Source of the DNA: Bog-473 sp963745665
GTDB lineage: Bacteria > Actinomycetota > Acidimicrobiia > Acidimicrobiales > RAAP-2
DNA length: 64,000 bases
Direction of reading: 5' to 3'
Assembly: GCA_963745665.1 (NCBI GenBank)
Contig: CAVUYE010000002.1
Span: 434,001 to 498,000, forward strand
Below are positions 43,868-52,339 of the stretch, piece by piece. A program made the translations under genes and the position numbers. Below the pieces are notes generated by a model. The model was not told the DNA's origin. It made no database searches and worked only from the letters and a program-made list of their open reading frames with translations. Position 1 is the stretch's first letter. Each line of letters opens with the position of its first letter.

Positions 43868-45052
43868 ATGGCCGAGGCCGTCATCGTCGCAGGGGCACGT
43901 ACGCCCATTGGAAAGCTCTCGGGTGCATTGGCGGGCTTCACGGCCATGGACCTGGGCGGATTCGCCATCGCGGAGGCCCTTTCGCGGGCCGGCGTCTCCC
44001 CCGACCAGGTCGACTACGTGCTCATGGGCCAAGTCATCCTGGCCGGCCAGGGCCAGATCACGGCGCGCCAGGCCGCAGTCAAGGCCGGCATCCCGATGAC
44101 GGTCCCGGCCAACACCATCAACAAGGTGTGCCTCTCGGGCCTCAACACCATCTACCTGGCCGACCAGATGATCCGGGCCGGGGACGCCGACATCGTCGTC
44201 GCCGGCGGCATGGAGTCGATGACGCAGGCGCCCCACCTCCTGCCCGGTGCCCGGGCCGGCTTCCGCATCGGCGACGCCACCCTGGTCGACTCCATGATGT
44301 ACGACGGGCTCACCGACTCCTTCGACCACATCGCCATGGGCCTCTCGACGGAGCAGCACAACGCCAAGGTCGGGATCTCGCGGGACCGTCAGGACGCTTT
44401 CGCGGCGGCGAGCCACGAGAAGGCCGCGGCGGCCGCCAAAGAGGGCCGTCTGGCCGAGGAGATCGTCCCGGTCCACGTGCCACAGCGGAAGGGCGACCCG
44501 CTCCTGGTTGACACGGACGAGGGGGTGCGGCCGGGGACCACGGCCGAATCCCTCGGCGCGTTGAAGCCGGCGTTCACCAAGGACGGCACCATCACTGCCG
44601 GCAACGCATCCCAGATCTCCGACGGCGGGGCCGCGGTCGTCGTGATGTCGGCGGCCAAGGCCAAGGAGTTCGGGGTCGCACCGTTCGGAGAGGTCGTCGG
44701 CTACGGCATGGTGGCCGGTCCCGACAACTCTCTTTTGACCCAGCCCTCGCGGGCGATCGTCAAAGCGGCCGGCAAGGCCGGCGTCGACCTCGGGGCCATC
44801 GACCTCTTCGAGATCAACGAGGCCTTCGCTGCCGTCGGTCTGGCCTCGGTGGACGACTTGGGCATCGACGAGGACAAGGTCAACGTCAACGGGGGCGCCA
44901 TTGCGCTGGGACACCCGGTCGGCATGTCCGGAACCCGGCTCGCGCTCTCCGCGCTCTTAGAGCTGCGCCGGCGCGGTGCATCCACCGCGGCCGTGGCGCT
45001 CTGTGGCGGTGGCGGCCAGGGAGATGCGGCCATCCTGCGCCTGCTGGCCTAG
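43868..45052 (+). CDS. Acetyl-CoA C-acetyltransferase (thiolase II)
   Basis: 394 residues. It condenses two acetyl-CoA to acetoacetyl-CoA, or degrades it. The catalytic Cys lies in NKVCLSGLN, the basic His in GGAIALGHPVGMSGTR and the second Cys in CGGGGQGDA. FEINEAFA is the usual fourth block. GGAGG lies 9 nt before the ATG. A TATGAT hexamer in the 76-nt divergent gap with ccr (about 43815-43820) may be its -10. With ccr, ecm and the hydroxybutyryl-CoA dehydrogenase in the window, a role at the entry of the ethylmalonyl-CoA pathway is likely. Confidence 0.95.
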   Translation: MAEAVIVAGARTPIGKLSGALAGFTAMDLGGFAIAEALSRAGVSPDQVDYVLMGQVILAGQGQITARQAAVKAGIPMTVPANTINKVCLSGLNTIYLADQMIRAGDADIVVAGGMESMTQAPHLLPGARAGFRIGDATLVDSMMYDGLTDSFDHIAMGLSTEQHNAKVGISRDRQDAFAAASHEKAAAAAKEGRLAEEIVPVHVPQRKGDPLLVDTDEGVRPGTTAESLGALKPAFTKDGTITAGNASQISDGGAAVVVMSAAKAKEFGVAPFGEVVGYGMVAGPDNSLLTQPSRAIVKAAGKAGVDLGAIDLFEINEAFAAVGLASVDDLGIDEDKVNVNGGAIALGHPVGMSGTRLALSALLELRRRGASTAAVALCGGGGQGDAAILRLLA

Positions 45053-45073
45053 GACCCGTCGGGAAGGGTCGCC

Positions 45074-45649
45074 CTAATAGGGCGGGCCGAGGATGGCCAC
45101 CAGCTTGGCCGTCCCGGCCGCCAGGTCGGCCCACTTGTCGACGTCGAACGTGTAGACCCCGAGCGCACAGGTCGGGAAGCCGTTGCGCGCCGCGGCGGAG
45201 CGGCCCTTCTTGTCGCGGCCGGACAGGAGGCCCTGTGAGAGGGCATGGGCGGTGGGGTTGTGGCCCACGACCATGGCGGCGTCGAACTCGACGTCGGACA
45301 GGGCGTGCAGGAACGCCAGCACCTCTTCGGGGTCCGCCCCGTAGAGGGCCTCGTCGAAGCGAAGCTTGGGCGGATCGGCCACGTCGGCCAGGACCAGTTC
45401 GGCCGTGGCCGCCGTCCGGGCGGCAGGGGAGACCAGGGCAACACGGGGCCGTGGGACTCCCTGCAGGGCCGGTCCGAGCCCTTCGCCCGCGCCGGCGAAC
45501 AGGCGCCCCAAGGCGGTGGCGTCGCGCCGGCCCCGTGGGGCGAGGACGCGGTCGAAGTCGGCGCCGCCGGGCGGCGGGTCGGCGACCGTCTTGGCGTGGC
45601 GCAACAGCCACAGGGTGCGCCCACCCGCTCCCTTCGCCTTGGGTGGCAT
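45074..45649 (-). CDS. SixA-like histidine phosphatase
   Basis: 191 residues, histidine phosphatase superfamily. The catalytic motif is LLRHAKT near the N-terminus. The second His is in VVGHNPTAHAL. An Arg and a Glu/Asp of the pocket are probably in the PAARTAAT block. SixA removes phosphate from phosphohistidine proteins such as phosphotransfer domains or PtsH; other members act on small molecules. The start at 45649 overlaps the lysC stop (ATGA), so it appears to be co-translated with aspartate kinase, though a functional link is not obvious. The longer frame into lysC is discarded. Confidence 0.85.
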   Translation of the reverse strand: MPPKAKGAGGRTLWLLRHAKTVADPPPGGADFDRVLAPRGRRDATALGRLFAGAGEGLGPALQGVPRPRVALVSPAARTAATAELVLADVADPPKLRFDEALYGADPEEVLAFLHALSDVEFDAAMVVGHNPTAHALSQGLLSGRDKKGRSAAARNGFPTCALGVYTFDVDKWADLAAGTAKLVAILGPPY

Positions 45650-46860
45650 CAGCCCAGGGCAAACGCCGCATGCAGGCTGCGGACCGCTCGCTCGACGTCT
45701 TCTTGGGACACGATGCACGAGGTCCTGATGGTCGACGTCGAGATCATGTCGATGTTGATCTCCTCGTTGGCCAGCGTCTCGAACATGGTGGCGGCGATCC
45801 CCGGATGCGACTTCATGCCCACCCCAACGAGTGAGACCCGGGCCACGTCGGCGTCGGCCGTGACGCCCGTTGCGTCCAGTTCGTTGGCGTGGGCTTCGGA
45901 GGTCTCCACCGCGACGGGCAGGTCGGCCGTCGGCACGGTGAACGAGATGTCCGTCGTGCCATGGACCGACGTGTTCTGCACGATCATGTCGACGTTGATC
46001 GACCGGTCGGCCAGGGCTCGGAAGAGCCGCGCCGCCACGCCGGGGCGGTCAGGGACACCGCTGACAGTGACCTTGGCCTCCGAGGTGTCGTGGGTCACTG
46101 CCGTGACGACGGCTTCTTCCATGTCTGCATCCTCCTCTACCACCCATGTGCCGGGCTCCCAGGTGAAGCTGCTCCGCACGTGGAGCGGAACGTTGTGGTT
46201 GCGGGCGAACTCCACGGCGCGCAGCATCAGCACCCGCCCGCCTGTGGCCGCCATCTCGAGCATCTCCTCGAAGGAGATCCGGTTGATCCGGTGGGCCTCG
46301 GGCACGATACGGGGATCCGCGGTGAACACCCCGGTCACGTCGGTGTAGATCTCGCAGACATCAGCGTCCAGGACGGCAGCCAGCGCCACGGCGGTGGCGT
46401 CGGACCCGCCGCGGCCCAACGTGGTGATCTCGCGGGCAACCGAGACCCCCTGGAACCCCGCCACGACGGGCACCTTCCCGGCGGCCAATGCCTCACGGAG
46501 GCGGTCCCCCTTGACCTCCCGGATCTTGGCCCGGGTGTGGTCGTCGTCGGTGATGATGCCGACCTGGCTCCCGGTGAACGAGGCGGCGTCCACCCCGAGG
46601 TCGGCGAGGGCCATCACCAGCAATGCCATGGAGATGCGCTCCCCGGTGCTGACGAGCATGTCGTACTCGCGGGGTGGCTGGGTGGCGCTGACCGAGTTGG
46701 CCAGGTGGATGAGGTCGTCGGTCGTCTTGCCCATGGCGCTGACCACGGCCACCACCTCGCTGCCCTGGCGCCGGGTCCGGGCGATGTGGTCGGCCACGGC
46801 TCGGATCCGGTCGGCATCGCCGACCGAGGTGCCCCCGAATTTCTGGACGACCAGTGGCAT
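45649..46860 (-). CDS. lysC: Aspartate kinase
   Basis: 403 residues. It phosphorylates aspartate, the first step to lysine/DAP, methionine and threonine. KFGGTSVGD opens the kinase domain, STGERISMALL and FQGVS with TTLGRGGSD follow, and the C-terminal third has two ACT domains (VSGVPDRPGVAARLFRAL and VGVGMKSHPGIAATMFETL) for feedback by lysine or threonine. No lysine riboswitch is possible upstream, since the presumed leader is essentially absent: TAGCCT (minus strand, 46867-46872) is 6 nt before the ATG. asd lies about 41 kb away. Confidence 0.97.
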   Translation of the reverse strand: MPLVVQKFGGTSVGDADRIRAVADHIARTRRQGSEVVAVVSAMGKTTDDLIHLANSVSATQPPREYDMLVSTGERISMALLVMALADLGVDAASFTGSQVGIITDDDHTRAKIREVKGDRLREALAAGKVPVVAGFQGVSVAREITTLGRGGSDATAVALAAVLDADVCEIYTDVTGVFTADPRIVPEAHRINRISFEEMLEMAATGGRVLMLRAVEFARNHNVPLHVRSSFTWEPGTWVVEEDADMEEAVVTAVTHDTSEAKVTVSGVPDRPGVAARLFRALADRSINVDMIVQNTSVHGTTDISFTVPTADLPVAVETSEAHANELDATGVTADADVARVSLVGVGMKSHPGIAATMFETLANEEINIDMISTSTIRTSCIVSQEDVERAVRSLHAAFALG

Positions 46861-46993
46861 CCGACGAGGCTACAGACTGCGCACGGCCTGCTCGCCCCCG
46901 GTTGCCTCCCCAGCTGTCTTCCGGGGGCCCAGCGGGCGCCGATCCGGGTGGGCGATCCGAAGCGGTCCCCCAGATTGGGTAGGGTCTCGGGCC

Positions 46994-47839
46994 GTGCCCA
47001 GCGACAAGAGAGCCCGCCAGCGCGCGGCCAGGGAGGCCAGGCTGGCTGCCGAGGCGCAGCAGCAGAAGCGCCGCAGGCAGATCCGTAACGGGGTCATCGT
47101 GGTCGTCATCGCCGCAGTGATCGTCGGCATCGTCTTCCTGGTCTCGGGGAACAACAACCCCCCCGTGTCTTCCAAGTCGACGGTGGGCACGACGACCACG
47201 ACGTCAGCCGCCAAGGGCGCCGACGCCAAGCTGCAGGCGCAGGCCAACGAGGTGGCGGTCAAGGCGGGCTGCCCGGCCTCGCCCACGACCCCGACGAAGG
47301 CTGCCGGCCAGAAGTACACGGCCGCACCGCCCGTGACGATCGACGCCGCGAAGCAGTACACCGCCACGATCAAGACGACCACAGGGACCTTCGACGTCTC
47401 GCTCGACGCCACCGCTGCTCCAAAGACCGTGAACAACTTCGTATTCCTGGCCAACAAGGGGTATTTCAACTGCGGCGCGTTCTTCCGGGTCATCCCCGGC
47501 TTCGTGCTGCAGACCGGTAACCCGGCACAGACCAACACGGGGACCGAGCCGGGCTACACCATTCCCGACGAGCTCCCCCCCAAGGCCGCCAACCCGGCCC
47601 AGCAGTACCCGCTGGGAGCGCTGGTCATGGCCAACACGGGTCAGCCCAACACCGGCGGCAGCCAGTTCTTCATCGTCTCGGGCCCGCAGGGCGAGAGCCT
47701 GCCCAACACCTACTCGCTCTTCGGACAGGTCACCTCGGGCATGAGCGTGATCGACACCATCGACCAGCAGGGCTCGGCCAGCGGTATCCCGCCCGACGTC
47801 ACGCAGCGCATGATCTCCGTCACCATCCACGAGAGCTAG
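46994..47839 (+). CDS. Membrane-anchored cyclophilin-type peptidyl-prolyl isomerase
   Basis: 281 residues. A basic, helical N-terminus (KRARQRAAREARLAAEAQQQ) leads into a single membrane helix at about 33-52. A Thr/Ser-rich linker and an extracytoplasmic cyclophilin domain follow from about residue 125. The domain has FFRVIPGFVLQTGNP, PLGALVMANTG and GGSQFFIV, with the catalytic Arg, Phe and Gln positions retained. It probably assists folding of exported proteins. The GTG start is fixed by TAGGGT at 46980-46985, 8 nt upstream; the longer frame runs through the divergent lysC gene. A second cyclophilin gene follows 9 nt later. Confidence 0.92.
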   Translation: MPSDKRARQRAAREARLAAEAQQQKRRRQIRNGVIVVVIAAVIVGIVFLVSGNNNPPVSSKSTVGTTTTTSAAKGADAKLQAQANEVAVKAGCPASPTTPTKAAGQKYTAAPPVTIDAAKQYTATIKTTTGTFDVSLDATAAPKTVNNFVFLANKGYFNCGAFFRVIPGFVLQTGNPAQTNTGTEPGYTIPDELPPKAANPAQQYPLGALVMANTGQPNTGGSQFFIVSGPQGESLPNTYSLFGQVTSGMSVIDTIDQQGSASGIPPDVTQRMISVTIHES

Positions 47840-47848
47840 GACGCCATC

Positions 47849-48406
47849 ATGGCCACACCGACCCCGCCCGAAGCCGACGGCTCGAGCCCCCAGCAGCGCA
47901 AGTTCGACCAAGAGCCGCCGATGCTCATCGACACCAACAAGCGCTACGTGGCGACGATGGTGACCTCGCACGGCACGATGGTCATCGCGCTCGACCCCCT
48001 CGCCGCGCCGAAGACCGTCAACAGCTTTGTCTTCCTGGCGCGCTATCACTACTACGACGGCATCGTCTTCCACCGCATCATCCCGGGCTTCGTGCTCCAG
48101 GGCGGGGACCCCACAGGGTCGGGCTCTGGTGGCCCGGGCTACCGCTTCGACGACGAGTTGCCGGCCGAGGGGCGTTACCAGGTCGGTTCGCTGGCCATGG
48201 CCAACGCCGGGCCCAACACCAACGGCAGCCAGTTCTTCGTCATCAGCGGTCCCGACGGCGTGCGCCTCCCGCCGCTCTACGCGCACTTCGGCGAGGTCGT
48301 CACCGGGCTCGATGTCGTGGAGAGGATCAACAACGTCGGGAGCCGCTCCGGCGCTCCGACCGAGCAGGTCGTGATCGAGAGCGTCACCATCGAGGAGAAG
48401 GACTAA
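47849..48406 (+). CDS. Cytoplasmic cyclophilin-type peptidyl-prolyl isomerase
   Basis: 185 residues with no signal or membrane segment, so cytoplasmic. The cyclophilin core has KTVNSFVFLARYHYYDG, FHRIIPGFVLQGGDPTG, SLAMANAGPNTNGSQFFV and HFGEVVTGLDVV, with full catalytic residues. It follows the membrane-anchored paralogue by 9 nt, so the pair is one operon with one enzyme on each side of the membrane. Its TAA stop codon (48404-48406) doubles as the target-site copy flanking the downstream insertion sequence. Confidence 0.93.
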   Translation: MATPTPPEADGSSPQQRKFDQEPPMLIDTNKRYVATMVTSHGTMVIALDPLAAPKTVNSFVFLARYHYYDGIVFHRIIPGFVLQGGDPTGSGSGGPGYRFDDELPAEGRYQVGSLAMANAGPNTNGSQFFVISGPDGVRLPPLYAHFGEVVTGLDVVERINNVGSRSGAPTEQVVIESVTIEEKD

Positions 48407-48421
48407 GGGGCCGCGCGGATA

Positions 48422-48500
48422 GGTGACCATCCACCGGTCGTTGTGATGGCCCAGATTTGATTCTGGGTGCGTCCCAACCAACGACCAAGTGGAGGTCACC
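48422..48500 (+). promoter_or_regulatory. Long inverted repeat covering the transposase ribosome-binding site
   Basis: GGTGACC (48422-48428), CCAC (48431-48434) and GGTCGTTG (48436-48443) pair in register with CAACGACC (48479-48486), GTGG (48489-48492) and GGTCACC (48494-48500). A small CCCAG/CTGGG hairpin forms in the loop. The Shine-Dalgarno GGAGG (48491-48495) lies inside the 3' arm. An RNA entering from outside the element would fold and hide it. Confidence 0.8.
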
Positions 48501-48506
48501 CCCATA

Positions 48507-49364
48507 ATGCGCGCACTCGAGCCCGAAGTGGTAGATGCCATCTGGGCGGTCATCGAGCCCCTGATCCCCCCGGCTCCGAAGAACCACCCCTTGGGTTGTC
48601 ACCGGCCGCGGGTCTCGGACCGGTTGTGCTTTTGGGGGATCCTCATCCGCCTGGTCACCGGCTGTTCGTGGGTGAGTGTCGAGGCGATCCTCGAGTACCA
48701 GGTATCCGATACCACGCTGCGAGCGCGCCGTGACGAGTGGGTCGTCGCCGGCGTGTTCGACGCCCTGCGCCGCCACGCCGTCCACGCCTATGACCGCATC
48801 ATCGGTCTCGATCTCTCCGAAGTGGCACTCGACGGGTCCTTGCACAAGGCGCCCTGTGGCGGCGAAGGCACGGGCAAGAACCCCACGGACCGGGCAAAAA
48901 TCGGCTGGAAGTGGTCGATCGCCACCGATGCGCACGGCATCCCGATCGGCTGGGCCCTCGACGGCGCCAACCGCAACGACGTCAAGATGCTCGACCCCAC
49001 CCTCGACGACCTGGCTCAGGCGGGACTGCTCGAAGAGATCGAGACCCTGCACCTCGACCGTGGTTACGACTACCCCAAAGTCCGCGCCCAGCTGGCCGGT
49101 CGCGGCCTCGGCGATCTCAACATCCAGCTCCGCTCGAGGCCCGGCGTCGCCGACAAAGTGAAGCAGCCGATGCGACTCGGGCTGCGCTGGGTGGTCGAAG
49201 GGACCAATTCATGGCTCTCCAACTACGGCCAGCTCCGTCGCAACACCGATCGGCGAACCCGACACCGCCATGCTCAGCTCTGCCTGGTGGTCGCCCTGCT
49301 CATCACCGCCAAGCTCATCGACTGGCGCAACCGGTGGAGCCCGGACTCACGGCCTATCCGCTAG
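48507..49364 (+). CDS. IS5-family transposase
   Basis: 285 residues in a single frame. The DDE catalytic triad can be placed: Asp109 in VALDGS, Asp184 in HLDRGYDYPKV and Glu231 in WVVEGTNSW, followed by the LRRNTDRR block. GEGTGKNPTDRAKIGWKWS is the typical middle segment. The ATG at 48507 is preferred over GTG 48489 because GGAGGTCACC is correctly spaced before it. The stop codon lies within the right terminal repeat. It moves the element by cut-and-paste (known for the family). No premature stop or frameshift is seen. Confidence 0.93.
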   Translation: MRALEPEVVDAIWAVIEPLIPPAPKNHPLGCHRPRVSDRLCFWGILIRLVTGCSWVSVEAILEYQVSDTTLRARRDEWVVAGVFDALRRHAVHAYDRIIGLDLSEVALDGSLHKAPCGGEGTGKNPTDRAKIGWKWSIATDAHGIPIGWALDGANRNDVKMLDPTLDDLAQAGLLEEIETLHLDRGYDYPKVRAQLAGRGLGDLNIQLRSRPGVADKVKQPMRLGLRWVVEGTNSWLSNYGQLRRNTDRRTRHRHAQLCLVVALLITAKLIDWRNRWSPDSRPIR

Positions 49365-49368
49365 TCCC

Positions 49369-50598
49369 CTAAGTCCTCCGGCGCCCGCCCGTCACCCTGG
49401 TCCAAAGGGGCGAAGGGCGCGACGTCATGACCCGGCCGCTCGGGCCGACGACGCTGAGCTCTCCATTGGCGTCCCCGGTCATGGTCCAGCCCTTGGTGTG
49501 CACCAGGTGATGGTGAAAGTCACACGCGAGCACCAGGTTGTCGAGATCGGTCGTGCCGCCCGGTTTCCAAGCCACGACGTGGTGCACGTTGACAAAGGTC
49601 ACGGCGCCACAGCCCGGGAAGCGACAATGTCGGTCCCGGCGCATGACTTCGCGGCGCTGGGTGGGTGTGGCGAAACGCTGGGCCCGGCCCTCGTACATGG
49701 TGTGGCCGACGTCGTCGTCGACGCCCACAGCGATGGTGGCGTCACAGGCGATGCGCTGCACCGTCTCGACGTCGATCAGGCCGTCGTGCTCGAGCTCGCC
49801 GGCCAGCTCGCTCGATTCTCCTGAGCCCTCGACCAAGGCGTCGAGGGCGACGTGGGCCACGACGAGGAACGGCCTCTTGGTCGTGGCCTCGCCCGGCGCC
49901 ATGGTGGCGCCCGGAGTCACCGAGGCCATGAGCCCGCTGAACCCGTCGCAGCGGCGCTGGTCGAGCGGTGTCTCGCCGTCAGAGGCGATGGTCTCGGTCC
50001 ACGCGTCGATGCAGGCCTTGGTCGCCGCGTAGGCCTCGGTTGGCAACTGGGCGCTGAGCGTGCGCAAGGTGTCGTTGAAGCGCAGGTAGCGCCGGTCGTG
50101 CTCGGACTCGGACTCCGACGAAGAACAGCGGCGCCGGCGGGCCGCCTCGGTGCGGGCGACGTCGGCCAGGTCGCTGAGCGAAAGCTCCTTGGCCTGGGCG
50201 CACAGGGCGCGCTCTGTCTCGGGGGTGGCCGCATCGGCCACGACGCGGCTCTTGTCAAAGGTGATGGCCCCGGCGCAGAGCGCACCGACGAGGTGGGGCA
50301 GGTCCCAGGCCTTCGCGCCGACGTGGCTGAGGGCACGGGCGCTCGGCGCCGAGACCCCGAAACGCTCGGTGGTCCAGGCCTCGACCGAGGTCGCCCCGTC
50401 TTGTCGGAATGCCTGGCGCCGCTCGACCTCGCCCAGGCGCAGAGCGATCCTCCCCTGCGCCGCCGTCATCACTCCGAAGTCCGCGGCCAGAGCGCTGGCG
50501 AGCTCCTCGTTGGACTCGGCCGCCACGGCGCTGATGAGGTCGGCACCGGTACCGGCGGCGGTCGTGGCGGCGGTCGTGGCGGTGAGCGTGGGAGCCAT
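49369..50598 (-). CDS. DUF222 / HNH endonuclease domain protein
   Basis: 409 residues. The N-terminal and central parts fit the DUF222 region common in actinobacteria. The C-terminal HNH motif is complete: RDRHCRFPGCG, then VNVHHVVAWKPGG, DLDNLVLACDFHHHLVH. These proteins occur in many copies per genome and are sometimes linked to mobile DNA; their function is unsettled. The ATG at 50598 starts MAPTLTATTA, and the upstream extension overlaps the next gene and lacks similarity. The stop TAG uses bases at the right edge of the insertion sequence; before insertion it would have overlapped the cyclophilin stop. Confidence 0.88.
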   Translation of the reverse strand: MAPTLTATTAATTAAGTGADLISAVAAESNEELASALAADFGVMTAAQGRIALRLGEVERRQAFRQDGATSVEAWTTERFGVSAPSARALSHVGAKAWDLPHLVGALCAGAITFDKSRVVADAATPETERALCAQAKELSLSDLADVARTEAARRRRCSSSESESEHDRRYLRFNDTLRTLSAQLPTEAYAATKACIDAWTETIASDGETPLDQRRCDGFSGLMASVTPGATMAPGEATTKRPFLVVAHVALDALVEGSGESSELAGELEHDGLIDVETVQRIACDATIAVGVDDDVGHTMYEGRAQRFATPTQRREVMRRDRHCRFPGCGAVTFVNVHHVVAWKPGGTTDLDNLVLACDFHHHLVHTKGWTMTGDANGELSVVGPSGRVMTSRPSPLWTRVTGGRRRT

Positions 50599-50648
50599 CG
50601 GAGGAGAACGGTCCCGGCCGCCGGGAGGGAGCGCGCAGAATCGGGCGG

Positions 50649-51335
50649 TCAGCCCTTCAGGGCCCCCAGACCCTCGGTCAGCGCGCCACCGACGAAGACG
50701 GCCGGTGTCCCCATGCCCTCGGAGTGCCACTCGCCCCGGCCGTCCCTGATCAGCGCGGTCCGGGCCGGCAGCGCCACGACCGGCAGTGCGGCCGGCGCCA
50801 TGGCCACCGTGCGTTCCAGCTTCTGGCCGTGGGCGTCATCGTGGCCGTCGCCGAAATGGGTGACGACCGCCATGTTGTCGACGAGACCCAGCCCGAGCGT
50901 CAACGCGCCGCCGCGGGGGTCGGCCATGGGGTCGGTCAGCACCATGGCGCCCGCGCCGGCCCCGGCCACCACGGCCCCGCCGGCGAAGGCCTCCAGCAGC
51001 GCCTCGTAGACGGCCGACTTCTTGAGCACCGCCCGCAGGTGCAGCGGCGAGCCGCCCGACAGGTAGATGAAGCGGGCGCCGGCGAGCGCGGCGGCCATAC
51101 CGGCGTCCTCGGACGAGGCCCGGTCCACCACCATCAGCCCCTCCACCCGGGCGCCCAGCGGCTCGAACCACTCGGCTGCCCGCAGCACGACCCGCTCGGG
51201 GTGCTGGTAGGCGGCGGCGGTGGGGAGCACCACCACATCGAGGCCGCCCGAAGCGGCCAGCAGGGAGGCGTCGAAGGTGCAGCCCTCGGTCCATTCGTCG
51301 CCCCCGACCAGGGCCAGCGTGCCGGACGTGTCCAT
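50649..51335 (-). CDS. Peptidase S51-like protein, nucleophile missing
   Basis: 228 residues, resembling the cyanophycinase/dipeptidase E (S51) fold, a class I glutamine amidotransferase-like sandwich. The start LALVGGDEWTEGC, the middle FIYLSGGSPLHLRAVL and the later DNMAVVTHFGD fit the family. The nucleophile elbow, normally G-x-S-A-G-A, reads GAGAGAM here, so the catalytic Ser appears to be Gly. It may be a non-catalytic binding protein, or the annotation as peptidase may be wrong. It is divergent from the hydroxybutyryl-CoA dehydrogenase gene. Function unknown. Confidence 0.75.
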   Translation of the reverse strand: MDTSGTLALVGGDEWTEGCTFDASLLAASGGLDVVVLPTAAAYQHPERVVLRAAEWFEPLGARVEGLMVVDRASSEDAGMAAALAGARFIYLSGGSPLHLRAVLKKSAVYEALLEAFAGGAVVAGAGAGAMVLTDPMADPRGGALTLGLGLVDNMAVVTHFGDGHDDAHGQKLERTVAMAPAALPVVALPARTALIRDGRGEWHSEGMGTPAVFVGGALTEGLGALKG

Positions 51336-51423
51336 GGCGCCACTCTTGCACGCGCCGGCACCCGGGCCGGCCCGACGCGGTCGCTTCGACGCCCGTGGTT
51401 ACCGACCGGTAAACTCGTCGCCC

Positions 51424-52278
51424 ATGTCGATCAGACGCGTGGGAATCATCGGTTCGGGGATCATGGGCGCAGGCATCGCGGAGGTGGCGGCGGCCAACGG
51501 GCACGACGTCGTCCTGCGCAGCCGGAGCACGGACGGGGCCGACGCCATGGTCGCCGGTCTCGCCAAGTCCTTGGCCAAGCAGGTCGAGAAGGGCAAGCGC
51601 ACCGAAGAGGAGGCGGCGGCGATCAGCGGTCGTGTCGGTGCGACCACGCACCTGGGCGAGCTGGTCGACGTCGACCTGGTTATCGAGTCGGTGGTGGAGG
51701 ACCTCGCCGTCAAGAAGAACCTCTTCACCGAGCTCGACAGCATCTGCAAGCCCGACACGATTTTGGCCACCAACACCTCGACGCTCCCGGTGGTCGAGAT
51801 GGCGATGGCGACCGCCCGTCCCGACAAGGTCTGCGGCATCCACTTCTTCAACCCGGCGCCGGCCATGGCGCTCGTCGAGGTCGTACGACCGATCACCGCC
51901 AGCGATGCCACTGTGGCCACCGCGGTGGCCTTTGCGGCGGCCTGCGGCAAGGACCCCGTCGAGGTCAAGGACCAGGCCGGCTTCATCGTCAACGCGCTGC
52001 TCTTTCCCTACCTGAACAATGCGGTGCGCCTGCTCGAGCAGGGCGTGGCGACCAGGGAGGGCATCGACGCCGCCATGAAGGGCGGCTGCGGGTTCCCCAT
52101 GGGCCCCTTCGCGCTGCTCGACCTCGTCGGCCTCGACACCTCGCTCGCCATCCTCGACGCCTTGTACGAGGAGTACCGCGACCCCAACTACGCCGCGGTG
52201 CCGCTGCTGCGCCGCCTGGTCACCTCCGGGCAGCTCGGCCGCAAGACCAAGAAGGGCTTCTACGACTACAGCCGGTGA
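51424..52278 (+). CDS. 3-hydroxybutyryl-CoA dehydrogenase
   Basis: 284 residues, the standard short form. It oxidises or reduces 3-hydroxyacyl-CoA with NAD(P). The Rossmann motif GIIGSGIMGAGIAE lies at residues 7-20. LVIESVVEDLAVKK, NTSTLPVVEMA, GIHFFNPAPAMALVEVV (catalytic His) and KDQAGFIVNALLFPYLNNAV (conserved Asn) follow, and it ends GFYDYSR. The ATG 51424 is preceded by TAAACT (51410-51415) with 8 nt between; the upstream extension lies antisense to the S51-like gene. It precedes ecm by 61 nt, consistent with use of acetoacetyl-CoA in the ethylmalonyl-CoA route. Confidence 0.95.
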   Translation: MSIRRVGIIGSGIMGAGIAEVAAANGHDVVLRSRSTDGADAMVAGLAKSLAKQVEKGKRTEEEAAAISGRVGATTHLGELVDVDLVIESVVEDLAVKKNLFTELDSICKPDTILATNTSTLPVVEMAMATARPDKVCGIHFFNPAPAMALVEVVRPITASDATVATAVAFAAACGKDPVEVKDQAGFIVNALLFPYLNNAVRLLEQGVATREGIDAAMKGGCGFPMGPFALLDLVGLDTSLAILDALYEEYRDPNYAAVPLLRRLVTSGQLGRKTKKGFYDYSR

Positions 52279-52339
52279 CGGCCGCGGCCCGGGCCCAGGC
52301 CCGGGCCCGGGCAGAATGGACCCGTCGGGAGGTGAAGTG

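Larger units (their letters stand above)
48407..49369 (+). mobile_element. IS5-family insertion sequence, 963 bp
   Basis: Imperfect 17-bp terminal inverted repeats, GGGGCCGCGCGGATAGG at 48407-48423 and GGGGACTAGCGGATAGG read inward from 49369, match at 14 of 17 positions. TAA directly flanks both ends (48404-48406 and 49370-49372), a 3-bp target duplication of the TNA type used by IS1031/IS427-like IS5 members. It carries one intact transposase gene. The insertion sits between two convergent genes and spares both coding sequences. The element looks intact and possibly active. Confidence 0.9.

Noticed and set aside
46861..46993. Lysine riboswitch in front of lysC
   Set aside because: The TANNNT box leaves essentially no 5' leader, and the gap shows no L-box landmarks.
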